From assembly GCA_000372225.1 (NCBI GenBank), contig AQTY01000016.1:1-44854 (forward strand): 44,854 nt of DNA, in the 5' to 3' direction. The position numbers and the translations under genes are program-made. This document shows, piece after piece, positions 24,782-33,459 of the stretch. The notes beneath the pieces were generated by a model that was not told the origin of the DNA, did no database searches, and saw only the letters and a list, made by a program, of their open reading frames with translations. The stretch is from Candidatus Nitromaritima sp. SCGC AAA288-L16 (lineage in GTDB: Bacteria > Nitrospinota > Nitrospinia > Nitrospinales > VA-1). The number at the start of each line of letters is the position of its first letter. The first letter of the stretch is position 1.

Positions 24782-27075
24782 AGGTTCTTATCGAATTCTT
24801 TGGTCTAGATCCTGGTCAGTTTAATGAAGTTGGTCTAAGTTTAGCGACAAAAGACCTATCGTACGCGTGGATATTGACATTATTTGTAGTCCCACTAGCT
24901 TTGTGGTTTTTTTGGGTCAGTTTCAAGCGAATCCATTCACCATTCCACAAAATCCTTCTTATTAGTCTCCGAGCGCTCACTTTTTTTTTATTGATATTTA
25001 TTCTCCTGCAACCAGAGCTGGAATTTAAAAAAAGCCATATTCTTAAAAATAGAATTGTTGTTTTAGTTGATGATACAAAGAGCATGTCCATAAAAACATT
25101 TCCCTCGGAGCAATCTCGTGCCGATTTTGTTCGACAAGCCTTTGAAACAAACCAAGGTGTATTAGAGTCCTTGGCTAATATTTTTCAACTCGACTATTAC
25201 TTAATATCTGATCAAATAGAACCGACTTTTTCACTCAGTTCGGGCGGACATTACAGTCCGAAAAAAACAAACACTGACTTTGAAGCGGTGTTTTCTAAAT
25301 TAAAAACACGCTATGACGGTAAATCTCTACAAGGGATTATGTTGTTCTCGGATGGGGGAGATCTTGCAATGTTGCCTGGAACTATCTCTTCTGGACTGTT
25401 GACTCTTCTTACAAGTTTGGAGGGACCTGTTCACAGTTTTCAAGCAGGAACTAATCATATGTTCAAAGATTTAGCCATCGAAGAAATTGATTCAGCCGAT
25501 TTTGGTTTTATTCATCAACCAGTACGCTTGACAGTTGCCATTGGCGCCTCAAATATGGGCAATAGAAATATACCCCTCGTGCTCAAAGACGGGGATACCA
25601 TATTGCTTTCCCGTGTTGTCGAGATTAGGGAGGAGCGAAACCGCTATTCTGTACAATTGGAATTCACTCCAAACGTACTAGGTAAACACGTATATTCTCT
25701 CACTGTCCCTCTCTTTGCAGGCGAGTCCGTAGCAATCAATAACAGGAAAGACTTTCAGGTGAAAGTCATCCGTGACCGTATACGTGTCCTGCATTTGAAT
25801 GGACGCCCATCATGGGACTCACGATTTCTACGTGAAGTTTTAGCTAACCACCCGAAGGTGGATCTCTTATCTTTTTTTATTTTGCGAACATTAGATGACG
25901 ATGTGGGGTCTCCCACTTCTGAATTGAGTCTTATCCCGTTTCCAACCAACTTATTATTTAATGATTATCTAAATTCATTCGATCTCATCGTGTTTCAGAA
26001 TTTTAGCTACAAGCCATTCATAGACAAAGGGTATCTCACTAACATAAAAAATTTTGTAGAAAGGGGAGGCGCATTCGTGATGATCGGCGGTGAACTGTCA
26101 TTTCAGGGGGGTGGATATGCGCAAACTGATATCGAAGAAATTTTACCGGTACATTTGGAAGATAAACCACAACCATTTGTAGACGAATCGTTTGACATAC
26201 AACTAGAGAGGAACCCGTCCCGCCATCCTATACTTCAGCTTGAAAAAGAATCAGGTGCTAATAGTAGAGTTTGGGAGAAACTGCCTGAGCTTAATGGAAT
26301 CAATCTAGGGCTCAAACCACGTAAAAATGCGAATATTTTAGCTTCGTTTGTAAAGGGTCGGGACAAATACCCAGTATTGGTTACTGGACGTGTCGGTAAG
26401 GGGAGGAGTCTTGTTGTAGCAACAGACTCTTTGTGGAACTGGAACTTTCGACAGGTAGGAGAGGGTGGAAGCGGTCGCCATTACCATAGATTTTGGAACA
26501 ATCTCATTAGCTGGTTGATCGATGAACCAGAGACACGATTATTGAAAATAGAAACGCACAAGGAACGCTATGAAGAAGGAGAAGAGGTTCTTCTTCGTGT
26601 ATCCGTTTTTCAGTTAAACTACAATCCCTACGTCGGAGCAAAAGTACGACTGACTATAAAGACGCGTTCAGGTGATATGAAGCTTGCAACTCTTAAGACC
26701 AATGAGAATGGAGAAGCTTCGCACCGATTTATACCCACAGAAGAGGGGTTCTATACCATTAAAGCTGAAATGAAGACAGGTAAACGTAAGTTGGAAGGGA
26801 AAACGGAGTTTTCGGTTTTTAGTGAAACTGCTGAGTTTCAAAAACCTAGGGTCAACGAAACTTTATTGCGACGAATAGCCGAAGTTTCTGGGGGCAATTA
26901 TGAAGTTTTGACAAAAAAAACTGATTTTTCAAAAGCCAACTTTAAAAACCCGAAAATTGAAATTAAGACCAGTAGTAAGTATGTTTCACTGTGGGATAAC
27001 TGGTGGGTCTATGCTCTTATTCTGAGTTTTCTTTCGCTCGACTGGTTCGCACGACGTAAATCCGGTCTTAGTTAA
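24778..27075 (+). CDS. Large membrane protein with VWA-like and amidotransferase-like domains
   Basis: A 765-residue inner-membrane protein. Two N-terminal helices (about residues 33-50 and 60-80) are followed by a von Willebrand factor A-like domain with the metal-site motif DDTKSMS (DxTxS form) and LFSDGGD. Residues about 330-560 form the amidotransferase-like domain seen in this family, with GGAFVMIGGELSFQGGGY and PVLVTGRVGKGRSLVVATD. A beta-sandwich (LRVSVFQLNYNPYVGAKV) and a C-terminal helix (WWVYALILSFLSLDWF) end it. Such proteins work with DUF4159 proteins and MoxR ATPases in poorly defined envelope or metal-centre assembly. Those ATPases are not here. Overlap with the previous gene indicates coupling. 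Confidence 0.82.
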   Translation: MKVLIEFFGLDPGQFNEVGLSLATKDLSYAWILTLFVVPLALWFFWVSFKRIHSPFHKILLISLRALTFFLLIFILLQPELEFKKSHILKNRIVVLVDDTKSMSIKTFPSEQSRADFVRQAFETNQGVLESLANIFQLDYYLISDQIEPTFSLSSGGHYSPKKTNTDFEAVFSKLKTRYDGKSLQGIMLFSDGGDLAMLPGTISSGLLTLLTSLEGPVHSFQAGTNHMFKDLAIEEIDSADFGFIHQPVRLTVAIGASNMGNRNIPLVLKDGDTILLSRVVEIREERNRYSVQLEFTPNVLGKHVYSLTVPLFAGESVAINNRKDFQVKVIRDRIRVLHLNGRPSWDSRFLREVLANHPKVDLLSFFILRTLDDDVGSPTSELSLIPFPTNLLFNDYLNSFDLIVFQNFSYKPFIDKGYLTNIKNFVERGGAFVMIGGELSFQGGGYAQTDIEEILPVHLEDKPQPFVDESFDIQLERNPSRHPILQLEKESGANSRVWEKLPELNGINLGLKPRKNANILASFVKGRDKYPVLVTGRVGKGRSLVVATDSLWNWNFRQVGEGGSGRHYHRFWNNLISWLIDEPETRLLKIETHKERYEEGEEVLLRVSVFQLNYNPYVGAKVRLTIKTRSGDMKLATLKTNENGEASHRFIPTEEGFYTIKAEMKTGKRKLEGKTEFSVFSETAEFQKPRVNETLLRRIAEVSGGNYEVLTKKTDFSKANFKNPKIEIKTSSKYVSLWDNWWVYALILSFLSLDWFARRKSGLS

Positions 27076-27324
27076 AAAAAGGGATAGAAGAGCAGAAAAA
27101 TAAATTACTAGTTATGAGCGATATTGCAGTTTCGTTTCGCATGATCAAGGAAATTACGGTTAAATATTAATCATGCAGCAATGTGCTTGCATGGAGGTGG
27201 TTTACATGGATGTTAAATTATTTCCTATATTGAAAACATAACAAAACTCCTGTAAGATCAAGTTGTTAGGGGTCTTTTTATATTGCCTGCCGAGTTATTT
27301 TTAATTTATTAAACTGGTTTATTA

Positions 27325-28674
27325 ATGTCTCAGTTAGCTACAGAGAATCTTTCGCTTAAAGCTTGGGTCCGCGATCGCATTTTATTTCTAGCGCTTGTTA
27401 TATTTTTTTTTGGTGGGGCGTTTTATATTGGTGCTGGAAAATTTTTAGATCCACAGAACGAGTGGCTCCACCCGATTAAAGAATTTGCCCTCTTACTTTC
27501 ACTCGTTGGTGTCGTTTCCTTGGGCTACGAGTTATTTCTTCGCGAGATGACTTTTCGCGAGTACAAAGATGCGTTAGAAGAAATTGTTAATCCTGATGCT
27601 GTCCGACTTGGCATAGAAGGTATTTATAAAAATAGATCGGAACTGGGGCGGTCTATTTCTTTTGAGAGTCTATTCCGGCAGGTAGATAAAGAATTATTTG
27701 TAGGTGGGTCGTCTCTTCTTTCCATAGTTACTTCCAGTGCGGAATTACTCAAGAAAAAAGTTTTAAGTGGAGTTGACGTGCGTTTATTGCTTATGGATCC
27801 GAGTTCTTATGTAGTTGAGATAATCACCCGACAGGGGAAAGGTCGGGCAACCTTTCTAAACGAGATTCGCACATCTTTAATGTTACTTCAAAAAATTTCA
27901 CACGAGATTGATAGTGAGCCCGGTTATTCTGATCGGGGCAAACTTATCGTACATACTTACGATTGTATCCCATCGCATTCATTTATTTGCTTAGATGAAG
28001 GAAGTTTGAAAGGGAAGATTGTGGCTGATATTGGTCCCTATCTTGGTCGCACAACGCCGCGCCCAAGTATGGTTGTCGCTAACAAAAAAGATGGGATTTA
28101 TGATTATTGGAAGAGTATGGGTGATCTTATGTGGCAGGAAAGCAAGTTTTTTAATCTGTCCAGGGATGACTTGTTTGGCACTCAAACTAAAGCCTTGATG
28201 TTCACCAGTGGAGCGAATACAGAGTATTACGAAAAAACTACTGATAGTTGGGAGAAGGCATCCATTTGCAAAATGAATAAAAACTGGAGAAGCATCAAAG
28301 GGAGTCAATGGGTATGGGTTGCTGAGTCTGCGACATTAGAGGAAATTAAAACAGGCACTAAAAAAAGGTTCCGTTTGAAAATCAGCTTACCTTCTGATAG
28401 TGGTGACGAACATATCGTCCGAGCTGATCTTTTTTTACGATCCAGCGATGAATGCCGACTTAATATTAACGACGTCAGCATGAATCAAGCTTATGGGGGA
28501 GCATCCTACCCTGACCCCTTCATTGTCGATATAGGCGGGTACCTCAAAAGTGGAGAAAATGAAATCTACTTTGAACTCATAAGTTTTGCCAGTCCCGACG
28601 CTGAAGAAGTCCAAGACAGTCTTGCTGGTCTTATCTATCGCTTGCATTTAGAGTATAGGGAGTATTCTGTTTAA
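27325..28674 (+). CDS. Membrane protein with PLD-like domain and C-terminal beta domain
   Basis: A 449-residue protein. Two N-terminal membrane helices (about residues 15-35 and 50-68) are followed by a cytoplasmic domain resembling phospholipase-D-like folds used in small regulatory proteins: ELFVGGSSLLSIVTSS, GVDVRLLLMDPSS, and later HSFICLDEG and MVVANKKDGIYDYWKSMGDLMW. No HKD catalytic motif is present, so it is probably non-catalytic or binds a ligand. The C-terminal ~140 residues (ANTEYYEKTTDSWEKAS onward, with RADLFLRSSDECRLNINDV) look like a galactose-binding-type beta sandwich. The combination is not one I recognise. It starts 249 bases after the VWA gene, so co-transcription is uncertain. 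Confidence 0.65.
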   Translation: MSQLATENLSLKAWVRDRILFLALVIFFFGGAFYIGAGKFLDPQNEWLHPIKEFALLLSLVGVVSLGYELFLREMTFREYKDALEEIVNPDAVRLGIEGIYKNRSELGRSISFESLFRQVDKELFVGGSSLLSIVTSSAELLKKKVLSGVDVRLLLMDPSSYVVEIITRQGKGRATFLNEIRTSLMLLQKISHEIDSEPGYSDRGKLIVHTYDCIPSHSFICLDEGSLKGKIVADIGPYLGRTTPRPSMVVANKKDGIYDYWKSMGDLMWQESKFFNLSRDDLFGTQTKALMFTSGANTEYYEKTTDSWEKASICKMNKNWRSIKGSQWVWVAESATLEEIKTGTKKRFRLKISLPSDSGDEHIVRADLFLRSSDECRLNINDVSMNQAYGGASYPDPFIVDIGGYLKSGENEIYFELISFASPDAEEVQDSLAGLIYRLHLEYREYSV

Positions 28675-29017
28675 CCATCCGGTTTCATTTCTTAAATGAT
28701 GGAGAAACCCCTTTCACTTTCGATTCGTTGTTGAACGTTCTCAATTTTTCAAAATCGTAATAGGGGGGGTAGTTTTTTTCTGTCAATTAGCGCAGTAGAT
28801 TTTGGCTTTGATTATTAATCCACAAAACAGGTTTTCTCTTTTTTTACAATTATTTACCTGCCTTGCTTCTGTTGAGTCAAGGTTGTTATTGACAGGGTAA
28901 GGGGGGCTGATATAATCGCCGCTTTAACGATTTCTCCAGCGTTTTCGCAGGGTTTAAGATAAGTAATAATACATAATCATTTCGGGCCGATATGGTTATC
29001 CAAGGAGTGGGTTTGCC
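28675..29017. other. 343-base leader region of the nuo operon
   Basis: Non-coding stretch before nuoA. It holds the strong promoter at 28889-28916 and an approximately 95-base 5' leader, which contains the AAGGAG ribosome site at 29002-29007. No open frame of useful size, RNA gene or terminator was seen upstream of the promoter. Confidence 0.6.
28889..28916 (+). promoter_or_regulatory. Consensus sigma70-type promoter of nuoA-M
   Basis: A perfect -35 hexamer TTGACA (28889-28894) and a perfect -10 hexamer TATAAT (28911-28916) are separated by 16 bases. Such a complete match is rare by chance and points to strong constitutive transcription beginning near 28923. It lies about 100 bases upstream of nuoA. 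Confidence 0.85.
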
Positions 29018-29392
29018 TTGGCATTCGGTGAATCTGTTATGCAGGAATATTTTTTCATTTCGCTGGTTGCAGTTTTTGCTTTGGTGCTTGTAGGAGCCTT
29101 GCTAGCCCTATCCACGATCCTCGGTCCTAGAAATCCCTCTGCACAAAAACTAATTCCGTATGAGTGCGGGATGGTTCCCAAGGAAGAAGCTAAAGGGCGC
29201 TATCCTGTCCGCTTTGCTACGGTGGCGATGTTATTCATAATTTTTGATATTGAGGTGGTATTTATGTACCCGTGGGCAGTGTCACTGGGTCAACTTAAGT
29301 TGTTCGGATTGATTGAAATGTTGGTATTTATTTTTATTCTCGGTATTGCTTACGTCTACATTTGGGGACGGGGAGGTTTAGAATGGGATTGA
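29018..29392 (+). CDS. nuoA: NADH-quinone oxidoreductase subunit A
   Basis: Small membrane subunit of complex I near the quinone site. Three helices are visible and the family motifs PYECGM and YPVRFATVAMLFIIFDIEVVF are intact, with the cysteine of the TM1-2 loop (ECG). The TTG at 29018 lies 10 bases after AAGGAG; the ATG at 29039 is an alternative with only a weak GGTGA site. Its stop overlaps the nuoB start (ATGGGATTGA), showing coupling. Confidence 0.95.
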   Translation: MAFGESVMQEYFFISLVAVFALVLVGALLALSTILGPRNPSAQKLIPYECGMVPKEEAKGRYPVRFATVAMLFIIFDIEVVFMYPWAVSLGQLKLFGLIEMLVFIFILGIAYVYIWGRGGLEWD

Positions 29393-29967
29393 TTGATCAG
29401 GCATACGACTTGGTAGAAACCGAGGTCAATAATGTTAAAGAAAATGTGAAGGATGTTTTAGATCAGGCAGATTATGATTTTTCAGGTGCGATCTATGACA
29501 GTATTCTGACAACGAAAGTGGGTAAGGTGATTGGGTGGGCTCAGAAAAATGCCTTATGGCCAGCGACATTTGGTCTTGCTTGTTGTGCTATTGAGATGAT
29601 GGCAATGGCTAATTCCAGGTGGGATGCGGCTCGTTTTGGAGCTGAAGTATTTCGCGCATCTCCTAGGCAGGCCGATTTAATGATCGTTTCGGGTCGAGTT
29701 TCGCAGAAAATGGCACCTGTCTTAAAAATAATTTTTGACCAAATGCCTGAACCTAAATGGGTTATTTCTATGGGAGCTTGTGCATCTTGTGGTGGAATCT
29801 TCAATAACTATGCAATTGTGCAAGGTGTTGACCGGGTAGTGCCAGTCGATGTTTATGTTCCAGGTTGCCCGCCAGGGCCGGAAGCTTTGCTCTATGGCAT
29901 CATAAAGCTTCAAGAAAAAATAATGAATGAAGCGGGAACGAAACAGGCCGCCAAGAGAGTGGCATGA
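29383..29967 (+). CDS. nuoB: NADH-quinone oxidoreductase subunit B
   Basis: Peripheral subunit that holds the terminal iron-sulfur cluster N2, which reduces quinone. The N2 ligands are visible: adjacent cysteines in FGLACCAIEMM, the cysteine in GACASCGG and the one in VPGCPPGPEAL. The true start is the ATG at 29383, overlapping the nuoA stop; the longer open frame from 29362 lies entirely within nuoA. The N-terminus of about 45 residues before the conserved core is charged and somewhat long. Confidence 0.97.
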   Translation: MGLIDQAYDLVETEVNNVKENVKDVLDQADYDFSGAIYDSILTTKVGKVIGWAQKNALWPATFGLACCAIEMMAMANSRWDAARFGAEVFRASPRQADLMIVSGRVSQKMAPVLKIIFDQMPEPKWVISMGACASCGGIFNNYAIVQGVDRVVPVDVYVPGCPPGPEALLYGIIKLQEKIMNEAGTKQAAKRVA

Positions 29968-30494
29968 CCAGCGAGGAGATTGTCAAAAAGGTTAAAACCG
30001 ATCAAGGGGAAGCCATCCATTCCTCCGAGGTGAATTTAGGTGATTCGGTTCTCTTTGTTGGGCCTGAGAGAATTCATGACATCGCGGAATACCTCAAGAA
30101 CGATCCTGATTTGAACTTTGACTACCTTTCTAACATCACCGGAGTGGATTACCTCAATGAAGAGCGGGAACCTCGCTTCGAGGTGGTTTACGAACTCCAT
30201 TCTATCGAAAAGAATCATTCCATACGCATTAGAGTCGGGCTAGACGAAGAAGATCCAACTATTCCGACGGTGTCGGACTTGTGGAAGGGGGCTCATTACC
30301 CCGAGCGTGAGCTATTTGACATGTTCGGATTTAATGTTGAAGGGCACTCTAATCTTAGCAGGTTGATCATGCCTGAAGAATGGGAGGGAAACCCTTTGCG
30401 CAAGGATTACCCGCTGACAATAGAAGATGTCACATTTTCCCATAACCGGGAATTTAAACAGGATTTAGTGAAGTCTAAGCCACCAACCAGATAA
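29964..30494 (+). CDS. nuoC: NADH-quinone oxidoreductase subunit C
   Basis: Hydrophilic subunit of the complex I connecting arm (30-kDa family). Motifs seen are FDYLSNITGVDYL, FEVVYELHSI, and the signature ERELFDMFGFNVEGHSNLSR followed by LRKDYPL. It overlaps nuoB by 4 bases (ATGA). NuoC and NuoD are separate genes here, unlike the fused NuoCD of Escherichia coli. Length 176 residues. Confidence 0.96.
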   Translation: MTSEEIVKKVKTDQGEAIHSSEVNLGDSVLFVGPERIHDIAEYLKNDPDLNFDYLSNITGVDYLNEEREPRFEVVYELHSIEKNHSIRIRVGLDEEDPTIPTVSDLWKGAHYPERELFDMFGFNVEGHSNLSRLIMPEEWEGNPLRKDYPLTIEDVTFSHNREFKQDLVKSKPPTR

Positions 30495-30507
30495 TTAGGG
30501 TGTAACG

Positions 30508-31707
30508 ATGACTGTTACCGAACAAGGCCTGCTAGAACGCGAAAAAGATTCGATGACCCTCAATATGGGTCCACAGCACCCGAGTACGCATGGTGTCTTT
30601 CGTGTCGTCCTAGAAATGGACGGGGAGTTGGTGGACTCTGCAGAACCCCATATCGGTTTTTTACATACGGGAATCGAAAAAACCTCTGAGGCGAAACGCT
30701 ACGTCCATGTTATTCCCATGACTGATAGGCTTGACTACCTGAGTCCGCCGGGAAATAATCTGGCCTTTTGCTTGACGGTAGAAAAACTTTTGCAAACGGA
30801 TGTCCCTGAGCGCGCTAAGTTTTTGCGCGTAATTATGTGCGAACTCGCACGAATGGCTAGTCATCTTGTATGGCTTGCGACTCACGCGCTAGATATAGGC
30901 GCGATGACAGTATTCCTATACTGTTGGCGTGAGCGAGAAATGATCCTTGATCTTAACGAGGAGATCTCGGGCGTACGAATGATGACAAGTTACATTCGTT
31001 TGGGCGGAGTCGCCAAAGATTCGACTCCGGGATGGTTACAAAGTGTGCATAACTTTATTGAATATTTTCCAGCAAAGATTGACGAGTACGAACGCCTGCT
31101 GACTCACAACCCAATCTGGCTAGACCGTACCCAGAATATTGGGGTGATGAGTCGCGAGGAAGCGATTAACTGGAGCATGAGTGGTCCCGTTCTTCGGGCA
31201 TCGGGTGTCAATTGGGATTTGCGTAAGCAGAGACCGTACTCTGGATACGAGAATTTTGAATTTGAAGTGCCAACGGGAAAAAATGGAGATATTTACGATC
31301 GATATCTAGTGCGCGTTGCTGAGTTGAGACAAAGCCATGAGATTGTCAAGCAGGCTTTGAAAAAACTACCTACAGGTCCTTATAAGGTAGACGACAACAA
31401 AATATCCTTGCCGAATCGGAAAACGCTCAAGTCAAGCATGGAGGCTTTGATTCATCACTTTAAACTGGTATCAGAGGGCGTCTCAGTACCAAAGGGTGAG
31501 ACGTATGTTCCAGTAGAAGGACCGCGTGGAGAAGTCGGGTTTTACATCGTTAGTGATGGCAGTAATGTTCCTAGTCGAGTAAAGCTACGGGCTCCATCAT
31601 TCATGGCGATTCCAGGAATGTGTAAAATGATGGAGGGATGTTTTATTGCTGATGTCGTGGGCATTATAGGAAGTATAGATATTGTAATGGGAGAGGTTGA
31701 CCGCTGA
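30508..31707 (+). CDS. nuoD: NADH-quinone oxidoreductase subunit D
   Basis: 49-kDa subunit that forms the quinone-binding cavity together with NuoB. The quinone-site stretch NMGPQHPSTHGVFR is complete and includes the histidine of that loop. Other family stretches are IGFLHTGIEKT, YLSPPGNNLAF, GPRGEVGFYIVSDG and the end DIVMGEVDR. 399 residues, full length. Its TGA shares one base with the ATG of nuoE. Confidence 0.97.
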   Translation: MTVTEQGLLEREKDSMTLNMGPQHPSTHGVFRVVLEMDGELVDSAEPHIGFLHTGIEKTSEAKRYVHVIPMTDRLDYLSPPGNNLAFCLTVEKLLQTDVPERAKFLRVIMCELARMASHLVWLATHALDIGAMTVFLYCWREREMILDLNEEISGVRMMTSYIRLGGVAKDSTPGWLQSVHNFIEYFPAKIDEYERLLTHNPIWLDRTQNIGVMSREEAINWSMSGPVLRASGVNWDLRKQRPYSGYENFEFEVPTGKNGDIYDRYLVRVAELRQSHEIVKQALKKLPTGPYKVDDNKISLPNRKTLKSSMEALIHHFKLVSEGVSVPKGETYVPVEGPRGEVGFYIVSDGSNVPSRVKLRAPSFMAIPGMCKMMEGCFIADVVGIIGSIDIVMGEVDR

Positions 31708-32177
31708 TGTTCACGTTTACTCAGGAAGACGAAAATAAAATTGAAAAGATTGTTGAAAAATATCCGGTAAAGCTGTCCGCATTATTACCTCTTTTAACCT
31801 TGGTTCAGCGGCGTGAAGGCTATATTAGTCCCGAAGCAATGCAGGCGATCGGTAAAAAGCTTGATGTGTCTCCAGGCTATGTTCAGTCCGTAATGTCTTT
31901 CTACACAATGTACCATACTGAGCCAACGGGAAAATATATCATCCTTTTCTGCCACAACATCAGTTGTCAACTAAATGGTGCTGACGATTTATTTGCTTAT
32001 ACAGGTCAAAAACTCGGTGTCATTGGAGGAGGAACTACGAAAGATAGTAAGTTTACGCTTCATAAGGAAGAATGTCTTGCCGCCTGTTGCGGTGCTCCGA
32101 TGATGCGAGTCAACGATACGTTTCACGAAAACTTAACAAAAGAAAAGATTGACCAAATTCTTGATTCTTTACCATAA
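31707..32177 (+). CDS. nuoE: NADH-quinone oxidoreductase subunit E
   Basis: Subunit of the NADH-dehydrogenase module carrying the [2Fe-2S] cluster N1a. The cluster ligands are seen as CHNISC and ECLAACCGAP, and the helical N-terminal half contains LPLLTLVQRREGYIS. It is 156 residues, of usual length, and is followed by nuoF 11 bases later. Its presence, with NuoF and NuoG, means this is an NADH-type complex, not the ferredoxin-linked short form. Confidence 0.96.
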   Translation: MFTFTQEDENKIEKIVEKYPVKLSALLPLLTLVQRREGYISPEAMQAIGKKLDVSPGYVQSVMSFYTMYHTEPTGKYIILFCHNISCQLNGADDLFAYTGQKLGVIGGGTTKDSKFTLHKEECLAACCGAPMMRVNDTFHENLTKEKIDQILDSLP

Positions 32178-32188
32178 ATGGAAAATTT

Positions 32189-33451
32189 ATGACCCAGATC
32201 TTATTTAAAAACATTGATATGAAGGGACTCACTTCTATTGATGTTTACGAAAAACAAGGTGGTTATCAATCTTTGAAAAAAGCCTTCGCTAAAAAACCCG
32301 AGGAAATTGTGGAGATGGTCAAAGCTTCGGGATTACGTGGTCGAGGCGGTGCTGGATTTCCCGCTGGGTTAAAATGGAGTTTTCTGGCAAAGGATGTTTT
32401 CCCTCGTTATCTCGCTTGTAACGCCGATGAAAGTGAACCCGGTACTTGTAAGGATCGCGAGCTTCTTGAAAAAACTCCCCATCTTCTCATTGAGGGGATC
32501 ATAGTAACCTGTTTTGCCTGCCGAATAGAAACTGGCTATATTTATTACCGTGGAGAATTTCAACATGCCTCAGACCTTATGGACAAGGCGATTGAAGAGG
32601 CACACAAGAAAGGATACTTGGGTAAAAATATTATGGGTTCGGGGTTAGATCTAGATCTTTACACTCACCTCGGTGCCGGAGCTTATATTTGTGGGGAAGA
32701 ATCGGCTTTACTCAATTCTCTTGAAGGGCGGCGTGGCGAGCCACGACTAAAACCACCATTCCCAGCAGTAGAAGGTTTGTATGGGAAACCTACTGTTATC
32801 AATAATGTGGAAACCTTGTGCGTGGTTCCGTGGATCATCAATGAAGGTGCAGAGAAACACGCTGCTCTTGGCACAGAAAAGAGTAAAGGTACCAAATTGG
32901 TAAGTGTTTCTGGTCATGTAAAGAAACCTGGAAACTATGAAATTGTTCTGGGAACTCCAACCAGCGAGCTTATTTTTAATCTAGCTGGCGGTATTCGTGG
33001 AGATAATAAATTAAAAGCCTTCATTCCAGGTGGTTCTTCCGCGAATATTCTTACAGCAGATAAAGTGGATGTGCCCTATGACTATGAAGCAATAGCTGAA
33101 GCTGGCTCCATGCTTGGTTCCGGAGCTCTCATTGTAATGGATCATACTGTTAATATTGTTGAGGCTGCTCTTCGAATGACCTATTTTTACATGCATGAAT
33201 CCTGTGGGAAATGTACTCCATGCCGTGAAGGAACCCGCTGGATGTATCAGATTCTTAGCGATATTCAAGATGGCAAGGGATCAAACAAACAGATCGAGAA
33301 GCTCGAAGATATTTGCGATAACATGAGCTTCAAATGTTTTTGCGCACTTGGAGATGCTGCGGTGGCTCCAGTAGCAAGTAGTATTATGCATTTTCGTTCC
33401 GACTACGATGAACTTCTTAAGAAAATGGAAGGTGACACCGTTACCGCGTGA
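32189..33451 (+). CDS. nuoF: NADH-quinone oxidoreductase subunit F
   Basis: NADH- and FMN-binding subunit that holds cluster N3. The NADH-binding loop GRGGAGFPAGLKW, the FMN-region stretch LACNADESEPGTCKDRE, and GAGAYICGEESALLNSLEG are intact. The [4Fe-4S] ligands are in ESCGKCTPCREG and the late cysteine of FCALGDAA. 420 residues, full length. The stop is followed 9 bases later by nuoG. Confidence 0.97.
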   Translation: MTQILFKNIDMKGLTSIDVYEKQGGYQSLKKAFAKKPEEIVEMVKASGLRGRGGAGFPAGLKWSFLAKDVFPRYLACNADESEPGTCKDRELLEKTPHLLIEGIIVTCFACRIETGYIYYRGEFQHASDLMDKAIEEAHKKGYLGKNIMGSGLDLDLYTHLGAGAYICGEESALLNSLEGRRGEPRLKPPFPAVEGLYGKPTVINNVETLCVVPWIINEGAEKHAALGTEKSKGTKLVSVSGHVKKPGNYEIVLGTPTSELIFNLAGGIRGDNKLKAFIPGGSSANILTADKVDVPYDYEAIAEAGSMLGSGALIVMDHTVNIVEAALRMTYFYMHESCGKCTPCREGTRWMYQILSDIQDGKGSNKQIEKLEDICDNMSFKCFCALGDAAVAPVASSIMHFRSDYDELLKKMEGDTVTA

Positions 33452-33459
33452 GGTAAATT

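Noticed and set aside
24816..25949. Minus-strand open frames inside the VWA gene
   Set aside because: Shadows of the plus-strand gene, without ribosome sites or protein-like composition.
27076..27324. Small coding gene or RNA in the gap before the PLD-like gene
   Set aside because: Only a 16-codon frame was found and no stable hairpin or tRNA-like fold was seen.
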